A stretch of DNA of 8,134 bases from Pseudomonadota bacterium. Lineage in GTDB: Bacteria > Pseudomonadota > Alphaproteobacteria > Caulobacterales > Caulobacteraceae. This document shows positions 1-7,592 of this stretch, in pieces. The stretch spans positions 1 to 8,134 of the forward strand of contig JAEYTM010000205.1 in the NCBI GenBank assembly GCA_023434015.1, written 5' to 3'. Each line of letters begins with the position of its first letter. The stretch's first letter is position 1. A program made the translations under genes and the position numbers. A model generated the notes under the pieces. It made no database searches. It was not told where the DNA came from and saw only the letters and a program-made list of their open reading frames with translations.

Positions 1-791
1 CCTACGCCGCCTGCGTCACCGCCCTGGCGGAGGCGGCGCGGATGGCGCCGGATTTCCGACCCCAGCGGATGCTCGACGCCGGCGCCGGCACGGCGGCGGC
101 GAGCTGGGCGGCGCTGGAGGTCTGGCCGGAACTCGCCGACCTCACCTGGCTGGATTCCAGCCCGCCTTTCCTCGACATGGCCAGCCGCCTGGCGCGCGGC
201 GGCCCGGCGGCGCTCCGGTCGGTCGACAGGCGCCGCGCCGATCTCACCGCCGGCGGCCCCTGGCCGGCTGCGGATCTGGTCGTGGCCAGCTACGCCCTGG
301 CTGAGATCGCCCCGGATCGCCAGGCGGCGGTGGTCGGCGGCCTGTGGGCGGCCTGCGAAGGCGTGCTGGTCCTGGTCGAGCCGGGAACGCCGGCCGGCTA
401 TGGACGCATCCTCGCCGCCCGCCAGGCCCTGATCGATCAGGGCGCGACCCTGCTGGCGCCCTGCCCGCACGCCCTGGCCTGCCCGCTCACCGCGCCCGAC
501 TGGTGCCACTTCTCGGTGCGCCTGCCGCGCAGCCGCGACCACCGCATCGCCAAGGGCGCGGACGCGCCGTTCGAGGACGAGCGCTTCGCCTATCTGGTCG
601 CCGCCAGAACAATGGTGGCGACGGCGACGCGCGCGCCGCGGGTGCTGGCTCCGCCCCGCGCCGCCAAGCCGGGGATCGCCCTGAAGGTATGCGGGCCGGC
701 CGGCCTGGGGGACCGCTTCGTCGCCAGCCGCGACAAGGCCGCCCACCGCATCGCCCGGCGCCTGGACTGGGGCGACGCCTGGCCTGACTAG
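1..791 (+). CDS. Rsm22-family small ribosomal subunit methyltransferase (3' part)
   Basis: The gene is open at the left edge: the frame (first full codon at base 3) has no stop back to base 1, so the ATG at 42 is internal, and 262 residues are visible. Seen: a SAM-binding loop LDAGAGTAAASWAALEVWP starting at visible residue 24, then an acidic strand (WLDSSPPFL), and a C-terminal block with CPHALACP, DWCHFSVRLPRSRDHR and FEDERFAYL. These blocks are the signature of the Rsm22 family, SAM-dependent methyltransferase-like proteins that associate with the small ribosomal subunit (the mitochondrial members are assembly factors). Cys154, Cys160 and Cys168 (C-x5-C-x7-C) plus Cys230 are placed like the Fe-S ligands of METTL17/Rsm22. 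The third glycine of the usual GxGxG loop is Ala (GAGTA), which may affect SAM binding. Its stop overlaps the convergent LysR stop by 4 bp. Family is confident; substrate is unknown. Confidence 0.85.
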   Translation, partial: YAACVTALAEAARMAPDFRPQRMLDAGAGTAAASWAALEVWPELADLTWLDSSPPFLDMASRLARGGPAALRSVDRRRADLTAGGPWPAADLVVASYALAEIAPDRQAAVVGGLWAACEGVLVLVEPGTPAGYGRILAARQALIDQGATLLAPCPHALACPLTAPDWCHFSVRLPRSRDHRIAKGADAPFEDERFAYLVAARTMVATATRAPRVLAPPRAAKPGIALKVCGPAGLGDRFVASRDKAAHRIARRLDWGDAWPD

Positions 792-1750
792 GCCGAGGCG
801 CCGCGCAGCCGGGTCCCGTCCGGGGCGTTCGCCGCCTGCTCGCGCAGCATCCGGCTCCGCGCCTCGACGACGCGGAACTGGTCCTGGACATAGGGGACCA
901 GGAAATCGATCAGCGCCCGCACGCGCGGCGTGTCCTTCAGCTCCCGGCGGGTGACGATCCAGGACGACCCTCGAGCCTCGGCGATCGGCTCGGAACAGCG
1001 CACCAGGTTGCGTTCCAGGTCGCCGGTCAGGCAGGGCAGGGGCGCGATGCCCAGGCCCGCCTTCACCGCATGGACGAGGTTGGTCATGCTGTTCGAACGG
1101 CTGACGGGCGCCTTGCCGCCGGCCTGCTGAAACATCCAGGCGATCCCCGGCAGGGGGCGCCCCTCGCTGTCGGCGTGGATCAGGTCGTGTTCCGCCAGCT
1201 CCGCCGTAGTCGCGGGCGCGCCCCGCCGCTGGGCGTAGTCGCGGCTGCAGTAGAGGGCGAAATCATAGGCCACCAGCTTGCGAGCGATCAGGTCTGAGAC
1301 CGGCAGGCTCCGGGCCGAGCGGAGGGCGATGTCCGCCTCCCCCTTCTCGATGTCCAGCACCCGGTCGGTGAGGATCAGGTCGATCTGCACATCGGGATGC
1401 AGCCGCCGGAATTCCCCCAGCGCCGGGGTCACCGCCGCGTTGGCCAGCATCTCCGTCGCGGTGACGCGGATGGCGCCCGCCAGTCCACGCTGCTGGGCCG
1501 CCGCGCGGCTGCGTAACGCCAGGGCGGCGGCCTCGACCTTCTCCGCCTCCGGGACCAGTTCGCGTCCGGCCTCGGTCAGCCGGCTGCCGGTCTGGCTCCG
1601 CTCGAACAGCTTCACCGCCAGGGCGGCCTCAAGCGCTTCGATCCGTCGCGCCACGGTCGTCTGGTTGACGCCCAGCGCCCGGGCGGCCGCCAGCGTCGAG
1701 CCGTCGCGCGCGACCGCCAGCAAGGCCTTGAGGTCGTTCCAATCGAACAT
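788..1750 (-). CDS. LysR-family transcriptional regulator
   Basis: A 320-residue protein, the usual LysR length. Residues 2-62 form the winged helix-turn-helix (LKALLAVARDGSTLAAARALGVNQTTVARRIEALE, then LFERSQTGSRLTEAG), followed by a linker helix and an effector-binding domain from about residue 92 (GAIRVTATE) to about 295, including AVKAGLGIAPLP at 228-239. The ATG at 1750 was chosen because it sits directly before the helix-turn-helix as in the family; a longer frame to an ATG at 1846 would add 32 Arg/Pro-rich residues with no family counterpart. There is no Shine-Dalgarno sequence, but a promoter-like element ends 6 nt before the ATG, so the mRNA may be leaderless. The gene is divergent from the FAD oxidase gene, and by the common LysR arrangement it probably regulates that gene and itself. 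The effector cannot be told from sequence. Confidence 0.93.
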   Translation of the reverse strand: MFDWNDLKALLAVARDGSTLAAARALGVNQTTVARRIEALEAALAVKLFERSQTGSRLTEAGRELVPEAEKVEAAALALRSRAAAQQRGLAGAIRVTATEMLANAAVTPALGEFRRLHPDVQIDLILTDRVLDIEKGEADIALRSARSLPVSDLIARKLVAYDFALYCSRDYAQRRGAPATTAELAEHDLIHADSEGRPLPGIAWMFQQAGGKAPVSRSNSMTNLVHAVKAGLGIAPLPCLTGDLERNLVRCSEPIAEARGSSWIVTRRELKDTPRVRALIDFLVPYVQDQFRVVEARSRMLREQAANAPDGTRLRGASA

Positions 1751-1756
1751 CGTTCT

Positions 1757-1786
1757 ATTTTGCAGGCGGGAGCCCGTCGGGGGCAA
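1757..1786 (-). promoter_or_regulatory. Candidate promoter of the LysR gene (leaderless)
   Basis: Read on the minus strand: TTGCCC (1786-1781), an 18-nt spacer, then CAAAAT (1762-1757). The -10-like hexamer ends 6 nt before the ATG at 1750, so transcription would begin at or next to the A of the start codon. This fits the absence of a ribosome binding site. The hexamers are imperfect matches to the housekeeping consensus, but this is the only A/T-rich stretch in the spacer. Confidence 0.4.
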
Positions 1787-1849
1787 GGGGATGCCGGCGG
1801 CTTCCGCGACACCGACGCGCCGGACACGGTCGCGCCGTCCGGGCATCCC
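1787..1849. promoter_or_regulatory. Inverted repeat between LysR and oxidase genes, possible operator
   Basis: GGGATGCC at 1788-1795 is mirrored by GGCATCCC at 1842-1849, with GGCGG and CCGTCC continuing the arms inward around a one-base bulge. Inside it a weaker pair is visible: GCGAC at 1806-1810 against GGTCGC at 1828-1833. The dyad lies upstream of the -35-like element of the LysR gene and 27 bp before the oxidase ATG, where a shared LysR operator would be expected. The arms are farther apart than in a typical T-N11-A LysR box, so the role is uncertain. Confidence 0.35.
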
Positions 1850-1875
1850 TGCGCCCGCCTTCGCGTTGCGTGCTC

Positions 1876-3108
1876 ATGCAGGATCACTTCGACGTCGTGA
1901 TCGTCGGCGCGGGCGCGGCAGGGCTTGCCGCGCTTGGGCGGCTTTCCTCGGTGGGACTCTCGGTGGTCGCGATCGAGGCGCGGCCGCGCGCCGGCGGCCG
2001 GGCGCATACGGTGCGTCTGCGCCCGGACCTGCCCGTCGATTGGGGCTGCGGCTGGCTGCACTCGGCCGACATCAACCCCCTGGTCGGGCGCATCGCCCGC
2101 GCCGGCTTCACCATCGACCGGACCCCGCCGGTCTGGGAGCGGCAGTCCGGCAACCACGGCTTCCCGCCGCAGGACCAGCGCGCCTTCAACCAGGCCTATG
2201 ACGCATTCGAGGCGCGGCTGGAGGCCGCGGCCCGCACCGGCGAGGATCGACCCGCCAGTGAATTTCTGGAGCCGGGTGGCCGCTGGAACCCGCTGATCGA
2301 CGCGATCAGCAGCTATTACAACGGCGTCGAATACGACGCGGTCTCGGTGCTCGACTACGCCGCCTATGCCGACAGCAACGTCAACTGGCGGGTCGCCGAA
2401 GGTTATGGCGCGGCCGTCGCCAGTTTCGCCGACCCCGCCCGCCTGGTGCTGGATTGCCCGGTCGCCGCGATCCGGCACGACGGACCACGGGTCCGGCTGG
2501 AGACCGCGCGCGGCGCCCTGTCCGCCCGCGCCGTCGTCGTCGCGGTCCCCACCTCCACCCTGGCCGAGGAGCGTATCGTCTTCACACCCGGCGTGCCGCG
2601 GAAGACCGAGGCCGCCGCCGGCCTGCCGCTGGGCCTGGCGAACAAGGTCTTTCTGCTGCTGGACAGGCCCGACGACCTGCCGAGGGACGGCCATCTGGTC
2701 GGGGCGACCGACCGCACCGAGACCTGCAGCTATCACCTGCGTCCCTTCGGTCGGCCCTATGTCGAGGCCTTCCTCGGCGGCCGGCTGGCCCGGGGCCTGG
2801 AGGCCGAGGGGCCGGGCGCCATGACCGCCTTCGCCCTGGAGGAGCTCACCGGCCTGATGGGCGCCAATTTCCGGCGCGGGCTGACCCCGGCCGGCGAGAC
2901 CGCCTGGGCCGCCGATCCCTGGTCCATGGGGGCCTATTCCCACGCCCTGCCGGGCTGCGCCGGGATGCGGGCGGAACTGGCCCGTTCCGTCGACGATCGG
3001 CTGTTCTTCGCCGGGGAGGCGACCAGCCCGACGTCCTATTCGACCGCCCACGGCGCCTGGGAAAGCGGGCTGCGCGCCGCCGAGGAGGCGCTGGCGGCGC
3101 TGCGCTAG
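1876..3108 (+). CDS. FAD-dependent amine oxidase-type oxidoreductase
   Basis: A 410-residue flavoprotein of the flavin amine oxidase family. Seen: N-terminal Rossmann FAD-binding motif VVIVGAGAAGLAAL (7-20), the ribose-binding glutamate and GGR motif (EARPRAGGRAHT, 35-45), WGCGWLH at 57-62, a lysine in LANKVFL (Lys257) at the place of the conserved flavin-proximal lysine, WAADPWSMGAYS (344-355), and the C-terminal FAD motif FFAGEATSPTSYSTAHGAWESG (377-398). No cysteine is present in that last motif, so the FAD is probably non-covalent, unlike animal monoamine oxidases. There is no signal peptide beyond the Rossmann strand, so it is probably cytoplasmic. The substrate (monoamine, polyamine or amino acid) cannot be assigned. 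ATG 1876 was chosen; a GTG at 1870 adds only two residues. Neither has a clear ribosome binding site. It is divergent from the LysR gene and its stop overlaps the Hsp70 gene stop by 4 bp. Confidence 0.9.
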   Translation: MQDHFDVVIVGAGAAGLAALGRLSSVGLSVVAIEARPRAGGRAHTVRLRPDLPVDWGCGWLHSADINPLVGRIARAGFTIDRTPPVWERQSGNHGFPPQDQRAFNQAYDAFEARLEAAARTGEDRPASEFLEPGGRWNPLIDAISSYYNGVEYDAVSVLDYAAYADSNVNWRVAEGYGAAVASFADPARLVLDCPVAAIRHDGPRVRLETARGALSARAVVVAVPTSTLAEERIVFTPGVPRKTEAAAGLPLGLANKVFLLLDRPDDLPRDGHLVGATDRTETCSYHLRPFGRPYVEAFLGGRLARGLEAEGPGAMTAFALEELTGLMGANFRRGLTPAGETAWAADPWSMGAYSHALPGCAGMRAELARSVDDRLFFAGEATSPTSYSTAHGAWESGLRAAEEALAALR

Positions 3109-4409
3109 GCCGCCCGCATGGTCCAGCGGCTCAGGTCGCGCTCGCGGCCCATCAGCGCCAGGCCCGAGGCGATGGATTCAAGCTCCGCCCCGGTCTCGAT
3201 CTTCGCGGCGTCGAAGCGGCGGTGGAATATCCGCCGCACCGCCGGCGTCAGGGACGAGCCGCCGGTCAGGAACACCCGGTCGATCTCCCTGGCCGACAGG
3301 CCCGCGGCGGCCAGGGCGTGGTCCACCGCGGCGTCGATCTGCGCCAGCTCCGGCGCGATCCACCCCTCGAACTCGCCGCGCTCCACCTCGCGGACCAGTT
3401 CGATGGAGCCGGCCTCGAAGCGGAACTCGGCGCGGTCCTGCGCCGAAAGAGCTTCCTTCAGCCGGGAGACCGACCGGTAAAGCTGGTAGCCGTAGTTCTC
3501 GTCCAGGGTCTCGACCAGCCGCCCGATCTTCTCCGGCTCGACGGCGTCGCGGACCAGGCTGCGGATTTCGCGCATGTCGCGGCTGGCGCGCATCAGGGCC
3601 AGCTGATCCCAGCGCGCGAAGGCCGAATAGTAGCGGTTGGGCACCGGCAGAATCTTGCCGAGGCTGCGATAGCTTGAGCCCTTGCCCAGGGCCGGCGAGA
3701 CCAGGTTGTCCACGATCCGGTAGTCGAAGGCGTCGCCCGCCACCCCGACGCCGGAGCGGCCGAGCGGGATCGAGCGGATTTCGCCTTCCTCCCTCTCGAA
3801 GCGGATGATCGAGAAGTCCGACGTGCCGCCGCCGAAGTCGCCGACCAGCACCGTGGCGTCGTGGTCCAGCTCGCGGGCGAAGAAGAAGGCCGCTCCCACG
3901 GGCTCGTAGGCGTAGAGGATGTCCTCGAACCCCATGCGCCGGAAGGCGGTCTCGTAGCGTTCCAGGGCCAGGGCTTCGTTGGGCGCGCCGCCGGCGAAAG
4001 TCACCGGCCGGCCGACGATCACCCGCCGGGGCAGTTCGGCCAGGGTCTCGCCGGCATAGTCGCGCACCTTCAGCAGGAAGGTGGAAAGCAGGTCCTCGAA
4101 GCGGTAGCGGCGGCCCAGGATCTGGGTCTCGCTGAAGCTTTCCGAGGCGGCGAAGCTCTTGAAAGACTGGATGAACCGGGTTTCGACCGGGTCTTCCGCA
4201 TAGGCCTCGATGGCCCACGGGCCGGCGGCGATGTTCCGCTCCCGGGGCGCTTCCGGCGGGGCGTGGAACGACAGGGCGCTGCGCAGGGCGAAGGCCTCCC
4301 CCTGTGGCGCGGGGAAGGTCGCCAGGCGCGCGGGGCCGTCCGCCCCGGCCAGGGCGGCGACCGTATTGGTGGTGCCGAAGTCGATGCCCAGGCTGTAGGC
4401 GGAACTCAA
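3105..4409 (-). CDS. YegD-like short Hsp70-family protein (ATPase domain only)
   Basis: A 434-residue protein made almost entirely of the actin/Hsp70 nucleotide-binding fold. Seen: phosphate-1 loop LGIDFGTTNT (7-16), RRVIVGRPV (128-136), connecting motif YEPVGAA (168-174), phosphate-2 loop VGDFGGGTSD (189-198), and adenosine motif VFLTGGSSLTPAVR (379-392). The beta-sandwich substrate-binding domain and EEVD-like tail of DnaK are absent, as in E. coli YegD, a putative chaperone of similar length. The job is not established; an ATP-dependent chaperone-like or regulatory role is inferred from the fold. Start: TTG at 4409, because AGGAG lies 9 nt upstream and the phosphate loop begins within eight residues. 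The alternative GTG at 4445 adds 12 charged residues and has no ribosome binding site. It lies downstream of maeB on the same strand, separated by 99 bp with a strong hairpin, so co-transcription is doubtful. Confidence 0.9.
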   Translation of the reverse strand: MSSAYSLGIDFGTTNTVAALAGADGPARLATFPAPQGEAFALRSALSFHAPPEAPRERNIAAGPWAIEAYAEDPVETRFIQSFKSFAASESFSETQILGRRYRFEDLLSTFLLKVRDYAGETLAELPRRVIVGRPVTFAGGAPNEALALERYETAFRRMGFEDILYAYEPVGAAFFFARELDHDATVLVGDFGGGTSDFSIIRFEREEGEIRSIPLGRSGVGVAGDAFDYRIVDNLVSPALGKGSSYRSLGKILPVPNRYYSAFARWDQLALMRASRDMREIRSLVRDAVEPEKIGRLVETLDENYGYQLYRSVSRLKEALSAQDRAEFRFEAGSIELVREVERGEFEGWIAPELAQIDAAVDHALAAAGLSAREIDRVFLTGGSSLTPAVRRIFHRRFDAAKIETGAELESIASGLALMGRERDLSRWTMRAA

Positions 4410-4418
4410 GGGACGACG

Positions 4419-4423
4419 CTCCT
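4419..4423 (-). promoter_or_regulatory. Shine-Dalgarno AGGAG deciding the TTG start of the Hsp70-like gene
   Basis: The minus strand reads AGGAG, then 9 nt, then TTG at 4409-4407. This is good spacing, while the upstream GTG at 4445 is preceded by no purine-rich element. It decides for the non-ATG start. Confidence 0.6.
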
Positions 4424-4463
4424 GCTCAGCCCGGGGGCGCGCCACATAGCAAACTTCGGGGCC

Positions 4464-4496
4464 GTCCCGGAAGCCGCGTCGGCGGCTGTCCGGGAC
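4464..4496 (-). terminator. Hairpin downstream of maeB, probable terminator
   Basis: GTCCCGG (4464-4470) pairs with CCGGGAC (4490-4496), A4471 with T4489, and after one bulged base (G4488) AGCCGC (4472-4477) pairs with GCGGCT (4482-4487), leaving a GTCG loop. The roughly 14-bp stem begins 12 nt after the maeB stop. On the minus strand it is not followed directly by a T run (only GAAGTTT further on), so it may be a weak or Rho-assisted terminator, or an mRNA 3'-end stabiliser, before the Hsp70-like gene. Confidence 0.5.
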
Positions 4497-4508
4497 CTCC
4501 GCGGGTCG

Positions 4509-6797
<2,289 letters not shown>

Positions 6798-6858
6798 ACG
6801 GCGGCGGATCCTCGGCTCGGGGCGAATGAGAGGCCGGCAACCTACAGAGGGGCGGGGA

Positions 6859-6877
6859 TGTATACAACCGTGCACAA
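6859..6877. promoter_or_regulatory. Tandem GTRYACAA palindromes in the maeB upstream region
   Basis: GTATACAA (6860-6867) and GTGCACAA (6870-6877) repeat the same pattern with centres exactly 10 bp apart. Each contains a perfect GTRYAC palindrome, and the first extends to the 8-bp palindrome TGTATACA (6859-6866). The pattern GT..AC resembles the core bound by GntR/FadR-type regulators. On the minus strand TATACA (6864-6859) could also serve as the -10 of maeB, which would give a leader of about 55 nt. I infer a regulator site overlapping the maeB promoter; the regulator is unknown. Confidence 0.45.
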
Positions 6878-6883
6878 AAGGCC

Positions 6884-6936
6884 CGTCGGCGCCGGAAACC
6901 GGCATTTTTCGCGGAACCGGCCCGCGTCGGCGCCGG
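6884..6936. repeat. Two copies of a 12-bp direct repeat in the maeB/PRC spacer
   Basis: CGTCGGCGCCGG occurs at 6884-6895 and again at 6925-6936, 41 bp apart (about four helical turns). Each copy contains the palindrome GGCGCC. The second copy lies between the -35-like and -10-like boxes of the PRC gene promoter. In such GC-rich DNA chance is possible, but a 12-bp exact match within 53 bp is notable. Confidence 0.45.
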
Positions 6937-6938
6937 TT
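6913..6938 (+). promoter_or_regulatory. Candidate EcfG/SigT general-stress promoter
   Basis: GGAAC at 6913-6917 is followed after 17 nt by GGTT at 6935-6938. The consensus for the alphaproteobacterial general stress sigma factor EcfG (SigT in Caulobacter) is GGAAC-N16/17-CGTT, so there is one mismatch, in the -10 box. Transcription would start near 6945 and leave a leader of about 36 nt carrying the ribosome binding site of the PRC-barrel gene. Small exported PRC-barrel proteins are plausible stress-regulon members. Confidence 0.5.
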
Positions 6939-6980
6939 ATCGGGGACCAAGGGCGGGGCGGCCTGACGGGAGCTTCCCAA

Positions 6981-7442
6981 ATGAACAAGTCCATTTCCTA
7001 CGCCGCCGTCATTGCGGCCATGTCCCTGGCCGCCCCGGCCTTCGCCCAGTCGGCGGCCGAGACGGCCCCGGCGGACGCGGCGGTCTCGAGCCCGGCTCCG
7101 GACGCGGCGGCTCAAGCCGATACGGCCGCCGAGGCTGCGGCGCCCTCCGGTTCGGTCGACGCTACGGCCGGCGCGGACGCCGCCCCCTCGGCCCAGGCCC
7201 CGACCGGCGCTGCGGTCAACACCAGCGCCACCGTCTCGGCCGGCATGAACGTCAAGGACAGCACCGGCGCGACCATCGGTCAGGTGACCGACGTCAAGGC
7301 TGACGCCTCGGGCCAGCAGACCGCCACCATCTCCATGGGGACCGACACCTTCGCGGTGGGGACCTCCAGCCTGGCGGTGCAGGGCGGCGATGCGGTGGTC
7401 AACGCCACCCAGGCCGAGATCAAACAGATGCTGAAGAAGTAG
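6981..7442 (+). CDS. Exported PRC-barrel-like protein with Ala/Pro-rich linker
   Basis: A 153-residue protein in three parts. Residues 1-22 are a Sec signal peptide (MNKS, a hydrophobic core, then APAFA before Gln23), with cleavage expected after Ala22, so it is periplasmic. Residues 23 to about 83 are a low-complexity Ala/Pro/Asp/Ser stretch, probably a disordered linker. Residues 84-153 contain GMNVKDSTGATIGQVTDV, a GQQTATISMG strand, FAVGTSSLAV and a charged tail TQAEIKQMLKK, the pattern of short strands seen in PRC-barrel-like domains. No cysteine lipobox is present. GGGAG at 6968-6972 lies 8 nt before the ATG. It stands alone, between a candidate EcfG promoter and a strong terminator, so it is probably monocistronic. 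The molecular function is not known; an envelope stress role is inferred only from the promoter. Confidence 0.88.
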   Translation: MNKSISYAAVIAAMSLAAPAFAQSAAETAPADAAVSSPAPDAAAQADTAAEAAAPSGSVDATAGADAAPSAQAPTGAAVNTSATVSAGMNVKDSTGATIGQVTDVKADASGQQTATISMGTDTFAVGTSSLAVQGGDAVVNATQAEIKQMLKK

Positions 7443-7485
7443 GATCGCCGTCGCGGCCGGACTCCGCGCCGGCCGATGACGATCC
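7442..7485 (+). other. Long imperfect hairpin starting at the PRC gene stop codon
   Basis: GGATCG (7442-7447) pairs with CGATCC (7480-7485). After a C/A mismatch, the bases at 7449-7453 pair with 7474-7478 (one G-U), and after a two-base bulge GCCGG (7456-7460) pairs with CCGGC (7469-7473) around an 8-nt loop. It has no T run and lies immediately before the terminator stem, so it may protect the 3' end or interfere with decay. Confidence 0.5.
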
Positions 7486-7487
7486 AG

Positions 7488-7513
7488 GGGGCGGCCTCGC
7501 GGCCGCCCCTTTT
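7488..7513 (+). terminator. Rho-independent terminator of the PRC-barrel gene
   Basis: GGGGCGGCC (7488-7496) and GGCCGCCCC (7501-7509) form a perfect 9-bp stem with a TCGC loop, directly followed by TTTT (7510-7513). It ends the PRC-barrel transcript 45 nt after its stop and insulates dapB. Confidence 0.9.
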
Positions 7514-7530
7514 GCTTTGCGCTTGTCGGC

Positions 7531-7560
7531 TTGACCCGACGGGCCGGCTGGCGAGATTAG
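7531..7560 (+). promoter_or_regulatory. Candidate housekeeping promoter of dapB
   Basis: TTGACC (7531-7536), an 18-nt spacer, then GATTAG (7555-7560) resemble -35 and -10 boxes. Transcription would begin near 7567, about 26 nt before the proposed CTG start. The placement just after the terminator supports an independent dapB transcript and excludes the TTG at 7512 as a start. Confidence 0.45.
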
Positions 7561-7580
7561 CAGCCCCGCTTCACGCCGCC

Positions 7581-7586
7581 GGAGAG
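7581..7586 (+). promoter_or_regulatory. Shine-Dalgarno GGAGAG before the dapB CTG start
   Basis: GGAGAG lies 6 nt upstream of the CTG at 7593-7595, the codon where homologous DapB proteins begin. It is the only purine-rich element in the dapB leader and supports initiation at this non-standard codon. Confidence 0.55.
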
Positions 7587-7592
7587 ACCTCG

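Noticed and set aside
23..230. The Ala/Arg-rich minus-strand frame at the left edge as a small gene
   Set aside because: It is fully contained in the Rsm22 coding region and has no ribosome binding site or recognisable domain.
1751..1846. N-terminal extension of the LysR protein to ATG 1846
   Set aside because: It would put 32 Arg/Pro-rich residues before the helix-turn-helix and translate the putative promoter and operator; LysR proteins normally begin right at the helix.
1278..2201. Plus-strand open frame of 307 codons across the LysR gene and the oxidase start
   Set aside because: Arg/Ala/Ser-rich shadow frame that overlaps two well-supported genes and has no motif.
1612..3051. Minus-strand open frame of 479 codons opposite the oxidase gene
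   Set aside because: No recognisable motif over most of its length; its C-terminal end is an out-of-frame reading of the LysR gene. It is a high-GC shadow frame.
1876..4409. The oxidase, LysR and Hsp70-like genes as a defence or other multi-gene system
   Set aside because: The Hsp70-like gene is convergent with the oxidase gene, the families are ordinary housekeeping or accessory types, and there is no nuclease, toxin, transposase or compositional shift to support it.
6798..7115. N-terminal extension of maeB to 7115
   Set aside because: The extension is antisense to the PRC-barrel signal peptide region, Arg-rich, and absent from MaeB proteins; ATG 6797 has a ribosome binding site and gives the normal length.
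7512..7592. TTG at 7512 as the dapB start
   Set aside because: It lies within the T run of the upstream terminator, before the candidate dapB promoter, without a ribosome binding site, and adds 27 residues unlike any DapB N-terminus I know.
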